Origin: Pseudomonas sp. MYb118
GTDB taxonomy: Bacteria > Pseudomonadota > Gammaproteobacteria > Pseudomonadales > Pseudomonadaceae
Direction: 5' to 3'
DNA: 64,000 nucleotides
Assembly: GCF_040947875.1 (NCBI RefSeq)
Contig: NZ_JBFRXN010000002.1
Coordinates: forward strand, 3,038,001-3,102,000
The position numbers were made by a program, and so were the translations under genes. Shown one piece after another: positions 54,966 to 63,496 of this stretch. The notes beneath the pieces are model-generated. The model ran no database searches. It worked only from the letters and a program-made list of their open reading frames with translations, and was not told where the DNA came from. Position 1 is the first letter of the stretch; every line of letters starts with the position of its first letter.

Positions 54966-57455
54966 ATGATCCGCCGTTCGTTGCCCGCTGTTTTTGCCGT
55001 GCTCTTCACCGCCCCTGTCTGGGCGGCACCTGCCGGCCAGCAGACGCTGTTCAACTTTGTCCGCCCCGCCGACGTCGTCCAGGTGGCGACGCAGGACGCG
55101 AGCCTGCCGCAGTCGAATGCCGAGCAGACGCCGGAAGGTGAAGTGCTGCGCCGGGTGACGTTCAATCCGGTGGCGCAACCGACCCTGCGCCTGACTCCGC
55201 AAACCGGTGCCTGGGACTGGTCGCAATCGGGGATGATGAGCCTGCGGATCCAGAGCGCGATGAACTGGGCCGTGACCCTCTACGTGAAAATCCAGAGCAA
55301 CGACGGCAAGACCCTGGTCAGCCGCGTTGACCTGCCAGCCGGCCCGGCGCAGACGCTGCTGGTGCCGCTGCAACCGAGCACGCCGCTGAGCCAGGGCATG
55401 AAGGCCGGCCCGCCCATGCCGATGACCGTGGACGGCCAGCGCGTATTGCTGGCCAGCAGCGCCGGGGAACTGGACCGCAGCCAGGTGGTGTCGGTGAGCC
55501 TGTCGATGGATCAGCCGAAAGCGGCGCAGAGCATCCTGCTGGAGCGCTTTGGCGTGCAGGATGGCGAGGCCGTGACCCAGGCAGCCTACGGTGGGCTGGT
55601 GGATGCCTACGGGCAATCGACCCGGGCTAAATGGCCGGAAAAGGTCAGCAACGACGAGCAACTCAAGGGCGCCATCGCCAAGGACCAGCAGCAAAGCAAA
55701 AACTGGCTGGCCGAGCGCCAGAAGGCCGCGCTGGACAAGTTCGGCGGCTGGACCCAGGGCCCGACCTTCAAGGCCAGCGGTTTCTTCCGCAGCGAAAAGC
55801 GTGACGGTCGCTGGTATCTGGTGACGCCTGAAGGGCATCCGTTCTACTCGCTGGGGGTCAATACCGTCGCCCCGGATGTCAACCAGACTTACGTGGCCGG
55901 CCGCGAGTGGATGTTCGAATCGCTGCCCAAGGCCGACGAACCCCTGGCCAGCCACTACGGCGAGGGCGACAACCGGGGTGGCAACGGCGCCGACCAGGGG
56001 CGTGGCTACAACGCCGGCCGCTGGTACGACTTCTATGGCGCCAACCTGCAACGCCTGTACGGCAACCCTTGCGCACCGCTCAGCGAGAACAAGGCCGGTG
56101 TCGCGGAGGCGGCCAAGGCCGATGCGGTGCAGGCCGCCAGCGAAAAATCCGCCGAGCCGCCGGTAGTGCCGTCCGCTACTGAATCCGGTGTGGCCGAAGC
56201 CGCCAAGACCGCTGCAGAAGATGCGAGCGTGGTCAAAGCGGTCGAGCAGAAACCCTGCACCGCAGTGATCGACCAACAACGCTGGGCCAGTCATGCCCTG
56301 GATCGCCTGCAAGCCTGGGGTTTCAACACGATCGGCAACTGGAGCGCCCCGGTGCTCGGCGACGCCGACCGCGTGCCCTACACCTTGCCGCTGTCCATCG
56401 TCGGTGACTACGCCAGCATCAGCACCGGCGCTGACTGGTGGGGCGGCATGCCCGACCCGTTCGATCCGCGGTTTGCCATGGCCACCGAGCGCGCCGTGGC
56501 CATCGCCGCCCGGGATCATCGCGACGATCCGTGGCTGATCGGCTACTTCGCCGACAACGAACTGGCCTGGGCAGGGCCTGGCGACGATCCGAAATCCCGC
56601 TATGCGCTGGCGTATGGCACCTTGAAACTGACCACCGACGTGCCGGCCAAGCGGGCATTCCTCAAGCAACTGCGCGACAAGTACCGCAACCAGGCGGGCC
56701 TGTCCAAAGCCTGGGGCATTGACCTGCCGGCGTGGGAGTTGATGGAGGACCCCGGTTTCGAACCGCCGCTGCCGAGCGCCGAGCACCCGGAAATCGAGAA
56801 CGACTTCAAGTATTTCCAGAAGGTGTTTGCCGACACCTACTTCAAGACCATCTCCGACTCGCTCAAGTGGCATGCGCCGAACCAGTTGCTGCTCGGTGGC
56901 CGTTTTGCCGTCAGCACCCCGGAAGCCGTGGCGTCCTGCGCGCAGTATTGCGATGTGCTGAGCTTCAACATGTACACCTTGAAGCCTCAGGACGGCTATG
57001 ACTTCGCCAGCCTGCGCAGCCTCGACAAGCCAGTACTGATTACCGAATTCAACTTCGGCTCGGCGGATCGCGGGCCGTTCTGGGGTGGCGTGACGCAACT
57101 GGCCAAGGAAGAGGATCGCGGGCCGGCCTACGCCAACTTCCTCAAACAGGCGCTGAGCGAGCCGTCGATTGTCGGCGTGCACTGGTTCCAGTACCTCGAT
57201 CAACCGGTGACCGGGCGCCTGCTGGACGGCGAGAACGGGCATTTCGGCCTGGTGGGTGTTACCGATGTGCCGTTCCAGGGCTTTGTCGACAGTGTGCGCA
57301 AGGCCAACCTGGCGGCGGTCGATCAGTTGGGCAAGGAGGCGCAGAAGGCCCGGGTCGAAGCGGACAAGGCCAGCCATGATGCCTCGGGTGGCCGCCAGGG
57401 CGAGGCCGGCCAGGGAGCAGGGCATGCGGGTGGGCATTCGGGGAATGGGCATTAA
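54966..57455 (+). CDS. Large secreted glycoside-hydrolase-like protein (agarase/GH42-like)
   Basis: 829 residues with a signal peptide (SLPAVFAVLFTAPVWA). An N-terminal beta domain (about 25-220) precedes a TIM-barrel-like catalytic region. Candidate catalytic Glu residues are in YFADNELAW and in VLITEFNFG, the layout of clan A glycosidases such as GH42 or GH50 (beta-agarase). An Ala/Glu-rich stretch (about 375-430, VAEAAKADAVQAASEKSAE ... VAEAAKTAAEDASVVKAVE) interrupts it as an imperfect repeat. The C-terminus is Gly/His-rich. The substrate is unknown; P. fluorescens is not an agar degrader, so another polysaccharide is likely. Confidence 0.7.
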   Translation: MIRRSLPAVFAVLFTAPVWAAPAGQQTLFNFVRPADVVQVATQDASLPQSNAEQTPEGEVLRRVTFNPVAQPTLRLTPQTGAWDWSQSGMMSLRIQSAMNWAVTLYVKIQSNDGKTLVSRVDLPAGPAQTLLVPLQPSTPLSQGMKAGPPMPMTVDGQRVLLASSAGELDRSQVVSVSLSMDQPKAAQSILLERFGVQDGEAVTQAAYGGLVDAYGQSTRAKWPEKVSNDEQLKGAIAKDQQQSKNWLAERQKAALDKFGGWTQGPTFKASGFFRSEKRDGRWYLVTPEGHPFYSLGVNTVAPDVNQTYVAGREWMFESLPKADEPLASHYGEGDNRGGNGADQGRGYNAGRWYDFYGANLQRLYGNPCAPLSENKAGVAEAAKADAVQAASEKSAEPPVVPSATESGVAEAAKTAAEDASVVKAVEQKPCTAVIDQQRWASHALDRLQAWGFNTIGNWSAPVLGDADRVPYTLPLSIVGDYASISTGADWWGGMPDPFDPRFAMATERAVAIAARDHRDDPWLIGYFADNELAWAGPGDDPKSRYALAYGTLKLTTDVPAKRAFLKQLRDKYRNQAGLSKAWGIDLPAWELMEDPGFEPPLPSAEHPEIENDFKYFQKVFADTYFKTISDSLKWHAPNQLLLGGRFAVSTPEAVASCAQYCDVLSFNMYTLKPQDGYDFASLRSLDKPVLITEFNFGSADRGPFWGGVTQLAKEEDRGPAYANFLKQALSEPSIVGVHWFQYLDQPVTGRLLDGENGHFGLVGVTDVPFQGFVDSVRKANLAAVDQLGKEAQKARVEADKASHDASGGRQGEAGQGAGHAGGHSGNGH

Positions 57456-57477
57456 GGCCTGAAACCGCGTTATCGTT

Positions 57478-57545
57478 CATCGCGAGCAAGCTCGCTCCTA
57501 CAGGGGACGGCGTCGTACCTGTAGGAGCGAGCTTGCTCGCGATGG
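57478..57545. repeat. REP pair, outward orientation
   Basis: Two GTAGGAGCGAGC-type units tail to tail around GGGGACGGCGTCGTACC. The open frame that begins in the right unit is an extension of the esterase frame, not its true start. Confidence 0.9.
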
Positions 57546-57670
57546 CATTCTCAAATCCGCAATCAATCCCACCCCAAACCGACCGCCCAGCCCAACCCTG
57601 TTCCCAAAACCCTCAATGGCTGGAACAATGCCGACCACTTTGTTCAAGATTTGTCCGAGGAAAATCACGG

Positions 57671-58816
57671 GTGCAGATTCAGGGTCATTACGAACTTCGG
57701 TTCGAAGCGGTGCGCGAGGCGTTTGCCGCGTTGTTCGACGATCCCCAGGAGCGTGGCGCGGCGTTGTGCATCCAGGTCGGTGGTGAAACGGTCGTCGATC
57801 TATGGTCCGGCACCGCCGACAAGGACGGTCTTGAAGCCTGGCACAGCGATACCATCGCCAACCTGTTTTCCTGCACCAAGACCTTTACCGCCGTCACCGC
57901 ACTGCAACTGGTCGCCGAAGGCAAGCTGCAACTTGATGCCCCGGTGGCCCGCTACTGGCCCGAATTCGCCGCCGCCGGCAAGGAGTCGGTGACCCTGCGC
58001 CAACTGCTCTGCCATCAGGCCGGCCTGCCGGCGCTGCGTGAATTGCTGGCCCCCGAGGCGCTCTACGACTGGCAAACCATGGTCGATGCCCTGGCCGCCG
58101 AAACCCCCTGGTGGACACCGGGGACCGCCCACGGTTACGCCGCCATCACCTACGGCTGGCTGGTCGGCGAGTTGCTGCGTCGCGCCGACAACCGTGGGCC
58201 GGGGGAGTCGATCGTGGCCCGCGTCGCCAAGCCGCTGGGGCTGGACTTCCATGTCGGCCTGGCCGATGAAGAGTTCTATCGCGTGGCACACATCGCCCGG
58301 GGCAAGGGCAATGTCGGTGACGCCGCGGCCCAGCGCCTGCTGCAAGTGACCATGCGCGAGCCGACGGCCCTGACCACCCGGGCGTTCACCAACCCGCCGT
58401 CGGTCCTGACCAGCACCAACAAACCTGAATGGCGGCGCATGCAGCAGCCCGCGGCCAATGGCCACGGCAACGCCCGCAGCCTGGCCGGTTTCTACGCCGG
58501 CCTGCTCGATGGCAGCCTGCTGGAAAGCGAAATGCTCGAGGAGCTGACCCGCGAACACAGCGTCGGCGAAGACAAGACCCTGCTGACCCGGACCCGCTTC
58601 GGCCTGGGTTGCATGCTCGATCAACCCGATGTGCCCAACGCGACCTACGGCCTCGGCCCGCGGGCGTTCGGCCATCCAGGCGCGGGTGGCTCCATCGGCT
58701 TTGCCGACCCGGAGCACGATGTCGCCTTCGGCTTCGTCACCAACACACTGGGGCCTTACGTCCTGATGGATCCGCGCGCGCAGAAGCTCGCCCGGGTACT
58801 GGCCACTTGTCTGTAA
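57671..58816 (+). CDS. Beta-lactamase-fold serine hydrolase (EstB-like)
   Basis: 381 residues. The class-C-like S-x-x-K motif is SCTK (about residue 71), the Tyr motif is YAAITYGW and a HPGAGG motif occurs near 335. It belongs to the EstB/class-C-like esterase family (PF00144). There is no signal peptide, so a cytosolic esterase is more likely than a true beta-lactamase. The start is GTG at 57671 behind GAGGAAA; earlier Met codons lie in REP sequence. Confidence 0.87.
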   Translation: MQIQGHYELRFEAVREAFAALFDDPQERGAALCIQVGGETVVDLWSGTADKDGLEAWHSDTIANLFSCTKTFTAVTALQLVAEGKLQLDAPVARYWPEFAAAGKESVTLRQLLCHQAGLPALRELLAPEALYDWQTMVDALAAETPWWTPGTAHGYAAITYGWLVGELLRRADNRGPGESIVARVAKPLGLDFHVGLADEEFYRVAHIARGKGNVGDAAAQRLLQVTMREPTALTTRAFTNPPSVLTSTNKPEWRRMQQPAANGHGNARSLAGFYAGLLDGSLLESEMLEELTREHSVGEDKTLLTRTRFGLGCMLDQPDVPNATYGLGPRAFGHPGAGGSIGFADPEHDVAFGFVTNTLGPYVLMDPRAQKLARVLATCL

Positions 58817-58927
58817 AACGCGCTCAAGGGTTCCAGGGCCGGAACCCGAAGGCCTTTATGTTTTCCAATCGACAATTTATGCGGGTCCTCCCGATCCGAT
58901 TTCATGATCACTTTTTGTGGATATCCA

Positions 58928-60025
58928 ATGTCATTCAATAAAACCACCCTCGCAATGGCCCTGTGTGTCGCAGTCACCGGTTGTGCACAGACTCCAAAAA
59001 ATGACTCCGACGGCGGCAGCTGGTGGTCGTTCGGCTCCTCCGACAAAGTCGCGGCAAAAGAACCAACGCCTGCGCCAGCTCCGGTAAAACCCGTAGCAGC
59101 GGCCCCGGCGGCCAAGCCTGAAAGTTCCAACCCGTGGTATTGGCCGTTTGGTTCCGAAGAAGCTCTGGACAAGAAACCCGAGGTCAAACCTGAAGCCAAG
59201 CCGGTCGAAGTGGCGAAGGCCGAGGCCGAGTCGAGTGGCAAGTGGTGGTGGCCGTTTGGTGGTAAAGAGCAGAGCACCGCCAAGGCCGTGCCGATGCCTG
59301 ACCCGAAAGTCACCCAGGCCTGGCTCGACGATTACGAACCGCGTCTGCGCACCGCGATCAAGGACAGCAACCTGCAACTCGAACGCCGTGACGATGTGCT
59401 GGTGATCACCGCGCCGGTCGAAGGCTCGTTCAACCCCGACCGCCCGGCCATGCTGCTGCCGGTGACACTGGGCCCGTTCACTCGCGTGGCCAAGGTGCTG
59501 GAAGTCGACCCGAAGACCGCCGTGCTGGTGCTCGGTCACAGCGACACCTCGGGTGCCGCCCCGGCCAACCAGAAGCTCAGCCAGGAACGTGCCCAGGCCG
59601 TGGCAGCGATCTTCCGCCTCAGCGGCCTGCAGCGTGATCGCCTGATGTTGCGCGGCATGGGCAGCGACGCCCCGCGTGCGGCCAACGACAGTGTTGAAGG
59701 CCGTGCCCTGAACCGCCGCGTTGAAATGCTGGTGACGCCACAAAACACCATGGTTGCGCTGCTGAGCAAATACAACATGCCAGCCCCGGCCCCGGTGAAA
59801 ATGGTCGCGACCCAGGACGTCAAGCCAGTGGCCAAACCCGTCACTCCGGCGCCTGCCGTGAAGAAAGCCGACGTGCCGGCTACGAAAAAAGCCCCGGCGA
59901 AGAAAGCCGCTGCCAAGGCCCCGGCCAAGAAAGCACCGGCTAAAGCGCCTGCGAAGAAGACTGCACCGGCCAAGGCGGCCACGACTGACAAGAAAGTCGC
60001 GGCCACCGACACCACCAAGAAGTGA
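58928..60025 (+). CDS. OmpA-domain lipoprotein with histone-H1-like Lys/Ala tail
   Basis: 365 residues. Lipobox AVTGC; an N-terminal linker with three aromatic blocks (WWSFGSSDK, WYWPFGSEE, WWWPFGGKE); an OmpA peptidoglycan-binding domain (LGHSDTSGAAPANQKLSQERAQ, RALNRRVEM); and a 60-residue Lys/Ala/Pro tail (KKAPAKKAAAKAPAKKAPAK). The tail is like AlgP or histone H1 and could bind DNA, LPS or peptidoglycan. The combination is unusual. pdxH follows 24 bases downstream. Confidence 0.85.
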   Translation: MSFNKTTLAMALCVAVTGCAQTPKNDSDGGSWWSFGSSDKVAAKEPTPAPAPVKPVAAAPAAKPESSNPWYWPFGSEEALDKKPEVKPEAKPVEVAKAEAESSGKWWWPFGGKEQSTAKAVPMPDPKVTQAWLDDYEPRLRTAIKDSNLQLERRDDVLVITAPVEGSFNPDRPAMLLPVTLGPFTRVAKVLEVDPKTAVLVLGHSDTSGAAPANQKLSQERAQAVAAIFRLSGLQRDRLMLRGMGSDAPRAANDSVEGRALNRRVEMLVTPQNTMVALLSKYNMPAPAPVKMVATQDVKPVAKPVTPAPAVKKADVPATKKAPAKKAAAKAPAKKAPAKAPAKKTAPAKAATTDKKVAATDTTKK

Positions 60026-60049
60026 TTCGTTAATCAAAAGGAATGCGCC

Positions 60050-60697
60050 ATGACCCAGGGCCTGGCTGATATGCGTCGCGACTACACCCGGGACGGCCTG
60101 ACCGAGGCGCAAGCCCCGGCCGAGCCGTTCGCGCTGTTCCACCAATGGTTCGCCGACGCGGTGAAAACCGAACAGGCCCCGGTGGAAGCCAACGCCATGA
60201 CCCTGGCCACCGTCGACCAGGACGGTCGACCGCATTGCCGCATCCTGCTGCTCAAGGGCCTGGACGCCCAGGGCTTCACGTTTTTCACCAACTACGAGAG
60301 TGCCAAGGGCCAGCACCTGGCCGCGAACCCGTTCGCGGCCATGACGTTCTTCTGGCCAGCGCTGGAGCGTCAGGTGCGTATCGAGGGGCGGGTGGTCAAG
60401 GTGACGCCGGAAGAGTCCGATGCCTACTTCCAGGTCCGGCCGCTGGGCAGCCGCCTCGGCGCCTGGGCTTCCCCGCAGAGCCGGGTGATTGCTGATCGTG
60501 GCGAACTCGAAGCGTTGCTCAAAAGCACCGAGCAGCGTTTCAGCGACACCCAGCCCCATTGCCCCGACCACTGGGGCGGTTATCGCCTGCTGCCCGAGCG
60601 CATCGAGTTCTGGCAGGGCCGTTCGAGCCGTCTGCATGATCGTCTAAACTACCGTGCAAACGGTGCCGACTGGATTCTTGAACGTCTGGCACCTTAG
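60050..60697 (+). CDS. pdxH: Pyridoxamine 5'-phosphate oxidase
   Basis: 215 residues, FMN-dependent. Family segments [58 protein letters not shown] and a C-terminal [15 protein letters not shown] are present. It makes pyridoxal 5'-phosphate in the last step of vitamin B6 salvage and synthesis. Confidence 0.98.
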   Translation: MTQGLADMRRDYTRDGLTEAQAPAEPFALFHQWFADAVKTEQAPVEANAMTLATVDQDGRPHCRILLLKGLDAQGFTFFTNYESAKGQHLAANPFAAMTFFWPALERQVRIEGRVVKVTPEESDAYFQVRPLGSRLGAWASPQSRVIADRGELEALLKSTEQRFSDTQPHCPDHWGGYRLLPERIEFWQGRSSRLHDRLNYRANGADWILERLAP

Positions 60698-60702
60698 GCA
60701 GT

Positions 60703-60939
60703 CTACCGACCGGGATAGCCTGCCGCGGCGGCTTCCAGCCACTGGGGCAAGTCCCGGCGCTTGATTTTCTGTGCCTGGGCGTTCGCCAGTTGCTGGAGCA
60801 TGAAGACTTTCTTATGCTCGTCTTCACCCGCCAGAGACAGGGCCAGGTCACGGTCCATCCAGCGTTTGATCCGCACGTATATCCACCAGTGGAAATACAG
60901 ACCGGCGACGGTGGTGACGACAATGATGAAGTAATCCAT
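60703..60939 (-). CDS. Small single-pass membrane protein
   Basis: 78 residues: one N-terminal membrane segment (DYFIIVVTTVAGLYFHWWIYV) and a charged cytosolic helix. No family with a known role is recognised. The ATG at 60939 was chosen because the frame upstream is unlike coding sequence. Convergent with pdxH. Confidence 0.7.
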   Translation of the reverse strand: MDYFIIVVTTVAGLYFHWWIYVRIKRWMDRDLALSLAGEDEHKKVFMLQQLANAQAQKIKRRDLPQWLEAAAAGYPGR

Positions 60940-61107
60940 GACAACCCCTGGTTGAGCGGCGCATATTCGGCCAAATGCCGAGACGTAGAGCGAAGTGATT
61001 GGAGACGCCTGTACCAGGCCTGAATCAAACACATTTTATCCGGGCAGTGTCGTGACAGGCGTCAAGCCGCGGAGTTTAATGAATACTTGTCCTTTGGAGT
61101 TGATGCT

Positions 61108-61572
61108 ATGCGTAAGTCTGTTCTGCTAATTGCTTCCTTTTCCACGATGGCGATGTTGCTCACTGGCTGCCAATCGAGCCTGACCGGTGACTCCTACTCC
61201 CGTGACGAAGCGCGTCGCGTGCAGACGGTTCGCATGGGCACCATCGAAGCCCTGCGTCCGGTGAAAATCGAAGGCACCAAAACCCCGATCGGCGGCCTCG
61301 CCGGTGCAGCGGTGGGCGGCGTCGGCGGCAGCGCCATCGGCGGCGGTCGCGGCAGCATCGTTGCCGCCGTCATCGGCGCCGTGGCCGGTGGCCTCGTCGG
61401 TTCGGCCGCTGAAGAAGGCCTGACCCGTACCCAGGGCGTCGAAATCACCGTACGCGAAGACGACGGCAGCATGCGCGCCTACGTCCAGCAGGTTCAGGAA
61501 AACGAAGTCTTCCGCGTGGGCGAGCGTGTACGCATCGCCACCGTCGACGGCACCAGCCGTGTGACGCACTAA
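61108..61572 (+). CDS. Glycine-zipper lipoprotein (SlyB/PcpL-like)
   Basis: 154 residues, lipobox LLTGC, then a glycine-zipper stretch (GGLAGAAVGGVGGSAIGGG, VAAVIGAVAGGLVGSAAEE) and a C-terminal beta domain (VRIATVDGTSRVTH). Outer-membrane lipoproteins of this type form oligomers and support envelope integrity. Its own terminator follows. Confidence 0.9.
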   Translation: MRKSVLLIASFSTMAMLLTGCQSSLTGDSYSRDEARRVQTVRMGTIEALRPVKIEGTKTPIGGLAGAAVGGVGGSAIGGGRGSIVAAVIGAVAGGLVGSAAEEGLTRTQGVEITVREDDGSMRAYVQQVQENEVFRVGERVRIATVDGTSRVTH

Positions 61573-61588
61573 GCGCAGCAGCGGTAAA

Positions 61589-61628
61589 GAAAAACCCCGA
61601 TCAGCGAGAGCTGGGTCGGGGTTTTTTG
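61589..61628. terminator. Terminator between lipoprotein and immunity genes
   Basis: AAAAACCCCGA ... TCGGGGTTTTT stem with a 15-base loop; serves both convergent transcripts. Confidence 0.9.
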
Positions 61629-61646
61629 TTTCTGGTTGTTTCTGTT

Positions 61647-61877
61647 CTATGCGTTACAGGTCAATTGGAATGTGTACGCAGGGTCATAAATAGTTTTTCC
61701 GAGCAACTCCTGCAGGGCGCCAAGCTGCTGCGGATTCAGGTTGTATCCTTCCCAACCCTGCTGCTCAGTCACCCATCCCATGATTTCCTTCAGCTTTTCA
61801 TCAGAGCCTTGCGGCAGCTCTTCTTCGAATGCCAGGAATTCGGTTTTTTTATCGAACGCTTCAATCAAGTAAATCAT
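61647..61877 (-). CDS. Candidate bacteriocin immunity protein, copy 2
   Basis: 76 residues, acidic. It is a paralogue of the next gene (both read IEAFDKKTE / IFAFDKETE, LKEIMGW / LRKIMGW, GYNLNPQQL / GYDLDAFQI, TIYDPAY / DFYDPKY). The family is unassigned here beyond that similarity (possibly DUF7683). Last of three genes on this strand after the bacteriocin. It may give immunity to a different variant of the toxin. Confidence 0.7.
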   Translation of the reverse strand: MIYLIEAFDKKTEFLAFEEELPQGSDEKLKEIMGWVTEQQGWEGYNLNPQQLGALQELLGKTIYDPAYTFQLTCNA

Positions 61878-61972
61878 GGCGCTGGTCCCTTCCTGCGCTC
61901 AGCTAGTCTTGAATATTGCGCTGAGGGGGGAGGTGAATCTTTCCTGCGATTCCTTCATTGCATGGGGAAAAG

Positions 61973-62206
61973 TCAATCTGAATGCCCGACGACCTGGAAG
62001 AGATATTTTGGATCGTAGAAGTCGTTGTTGAGCATTAATTGCAGTTTCTCAATCTGAAAAGCGTCGAGATCGTAGCCGTAAATTTCGTCTTCGGGGTCCT
62101 TCCATCCCATAATTTTTCTCAACTCTTCAATTTTCATCGCTGGGATGTGCACTTCGAAACCTAGTGCCTCGGTTTCCTTGTCAAAAGCGAAAATGATGTG
62201 ATTCAC
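61973..62206 (-). CDS. Candidate bacteriocin immunity protein, copy 1
   Basis: 77 residues, acidic, overlapping the toxin gene by four bases (ATGA), which is the usual place of an immunity gene. Acidic immunity proteins bind the basic nuclease domain and block it. It is not obviously like ImmE3 by eye, so its family is unproven. Confidence 0.75.
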   Translation of the reverse strand: MNHIIFAFDKETEALGFEVHIPAMKIEELRKIMGWKDPEDEIYGYDLDAFQIEKLQLMLNNDFYDPKYLFQVVGHSD

Positions 62207-63375
62207 GGTTCAATCCTTCTTGTGGAGTCCGCCGGTTTCGTTCTGTTTCCCGTTAGTGGGTCAAACTCACCAAGATGCCGACCTCGCTTGTCGTACATCT
62301 CTACCGCTCCATGTTGATAGTCCCATTCCAGAATTCGTCCATCCGCAGTTTTCCAGCGCTTTCTCGTGCCTTTCCCTTTTACTCTTGTTTTTTGTTTCGC
62401 CGCAATTGCATCGGGAAAAGCAATCAGTCCTGTTGGTGCCTGATGGTATTTGTGGCTGGAGGCGACCACGACATAAACCGGCCGAACCCCCGACCCTACC
62501 GGAAACACAAGAATGAAATCCTTGTAATCCGGCGGGTAGACCGGATCGACGATGATTGCATCGGCCTGTTTCGTCGGCGGGTACACCCAGATGTGCGGTG
62601 CTTGCGGCGCCGCTTCCAGCTTGGGAATGCCGAGAATGTCCGAACCATCGACCGCCGGGGTCCAGATCAGCTCGATACCGTCTCCGAGGTCCGCGACGTA
62701 CTGGTTGTCGCGCAACGCCAGCTGCACCACATCGACCATTTCCCAATCGCGCTTCGTGCCGATGTAGAAGCCATAGCCCTTGAGAGTACCGTCGGCTTGC
62801 TGCTCGACATGCAGGCGCATGCGGGTGCGGGCCTGTTTCAGGCTGCGCAGTTGCTCTTCGCTGTAGAGCGCACTGTCGCCCAGGCTGGGCGACCAGAACA
62901 CCGCCACCAGCGCAACCAGCGCGGTTGAGCCGGCCACGCTGAGTGCGCCGGTAGGTGCTGCAGCAGCCGGTGTCCACAGCGCCAGTCGGCCGATCGCCAG
63001 CGCCGCACCGCCGATGCGGTTGAGTTCTGCCAGGCCTGCGTTGTTGACCTCGGACGCGCCGAGCCAGGCGATTTCGCCGTAATCCTTGAGGCTGTCGGTG
63101 GGCACCATCCCCGAAGGGTTCGTGTAGTCGATGATGGCGTCCGGCAGCTTGCAGGACTTGGCGAACACGCAGCCGTTGCGAACCGCCTTCGCCTCACTAG
63201 CCACCACCGCCCGGCGTTCTTCGAACGCTTGCTGGCGCGCGAGCATGGCGTCGTAGACTTTTTGCCTGGCCTCACGCTCGGCCAGCTCGGTGGCATTCAT
63301 CAGGCGATAGGTCACATGATGGCCGTCGCCCGACGGTGGGTTTTTTAGCTTGGGAATATCCTTGCTGCCAGCCAC
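62203..63375 (-). CDS. S-type-pyocin-like bacteriocin with colicin-E3-like rRNase domain
   Basis: 390 residues. An N-terminal charged helical part and a hydrophobic stretch (VAGSTALVALVAVF) precede a pyocin-S-type domain (about 175-330). The C-terminal about 60 residues are basic (KGKGTRKRWKTADGRILEW, DYQHGAVEMYDKRGRHLGEF, DPLTGNRTKPADSTRRIEP) and match the colicin E3 cytotoxic domain. D, H and E of WDYQHGAVE align with the E3 active-site residues, which cut 16S rRNA near the decoding site. Start is GTG at 63375 with AAGGA upstream. No CTG-N10-CAG LexA box was seen upstream. Confidence 0.85.
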   Translation of the reverse strand: MAGSKDIPKLKNPPSGDGHHVTYRLMNATELAEREARQKVYDAMLARQQAFEERRAVVASEAKAVRNGCVFAKSCKLPDAIIDYTNPSGMVPTDSLKDYGEIAWLGASEVNNAGLAELNRIGGAALAIGRLALWTPAAAAPTGALSVAGSTALVALVAVFWSPSLGDSALYSEEQLRSLKQARTRMRLHVEQQADGTLKGYGFYIGTKRDWEMVDVVQLALRDNQYVADLGDGIELIWTPAVDGSDILGIPKLEAAPQAPHIWVYPPTKQADAIIVDPVYPPDYKDFILVFPVGSGVRPVYVVVASSHKYHQAPTGLIAFPDAIAAKQKTRVKGKGTRKRWKTADGRILEWDYQHGAVEMYDKRGRHLGEFDPLTGNRTKPADSTRRIEP

Positions 63376-63496
63376 TGATCATCCTTGTGTTCTTACGTCG
63401 CCAACCCTGAAAAAGCGGGTTGTGCGACGTTAACGAAGCGGATTGATCGTGGCTGTAGGACGCGTCCCTAAAGGAAGGGAGAGATGTCGCTGATTA

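Noticed and set aside
57533..57670. N-terminal extension of the EstB-like gene
   Set aside because: The extension starts inside a REP unit and lacks family similarity; GTG 57671 has a good ribosome site.
63376..63496. LexA or P-box upstream of the bacteriocin
   Set aside because: No CTG-N10-CAG was found by eye on either strand.
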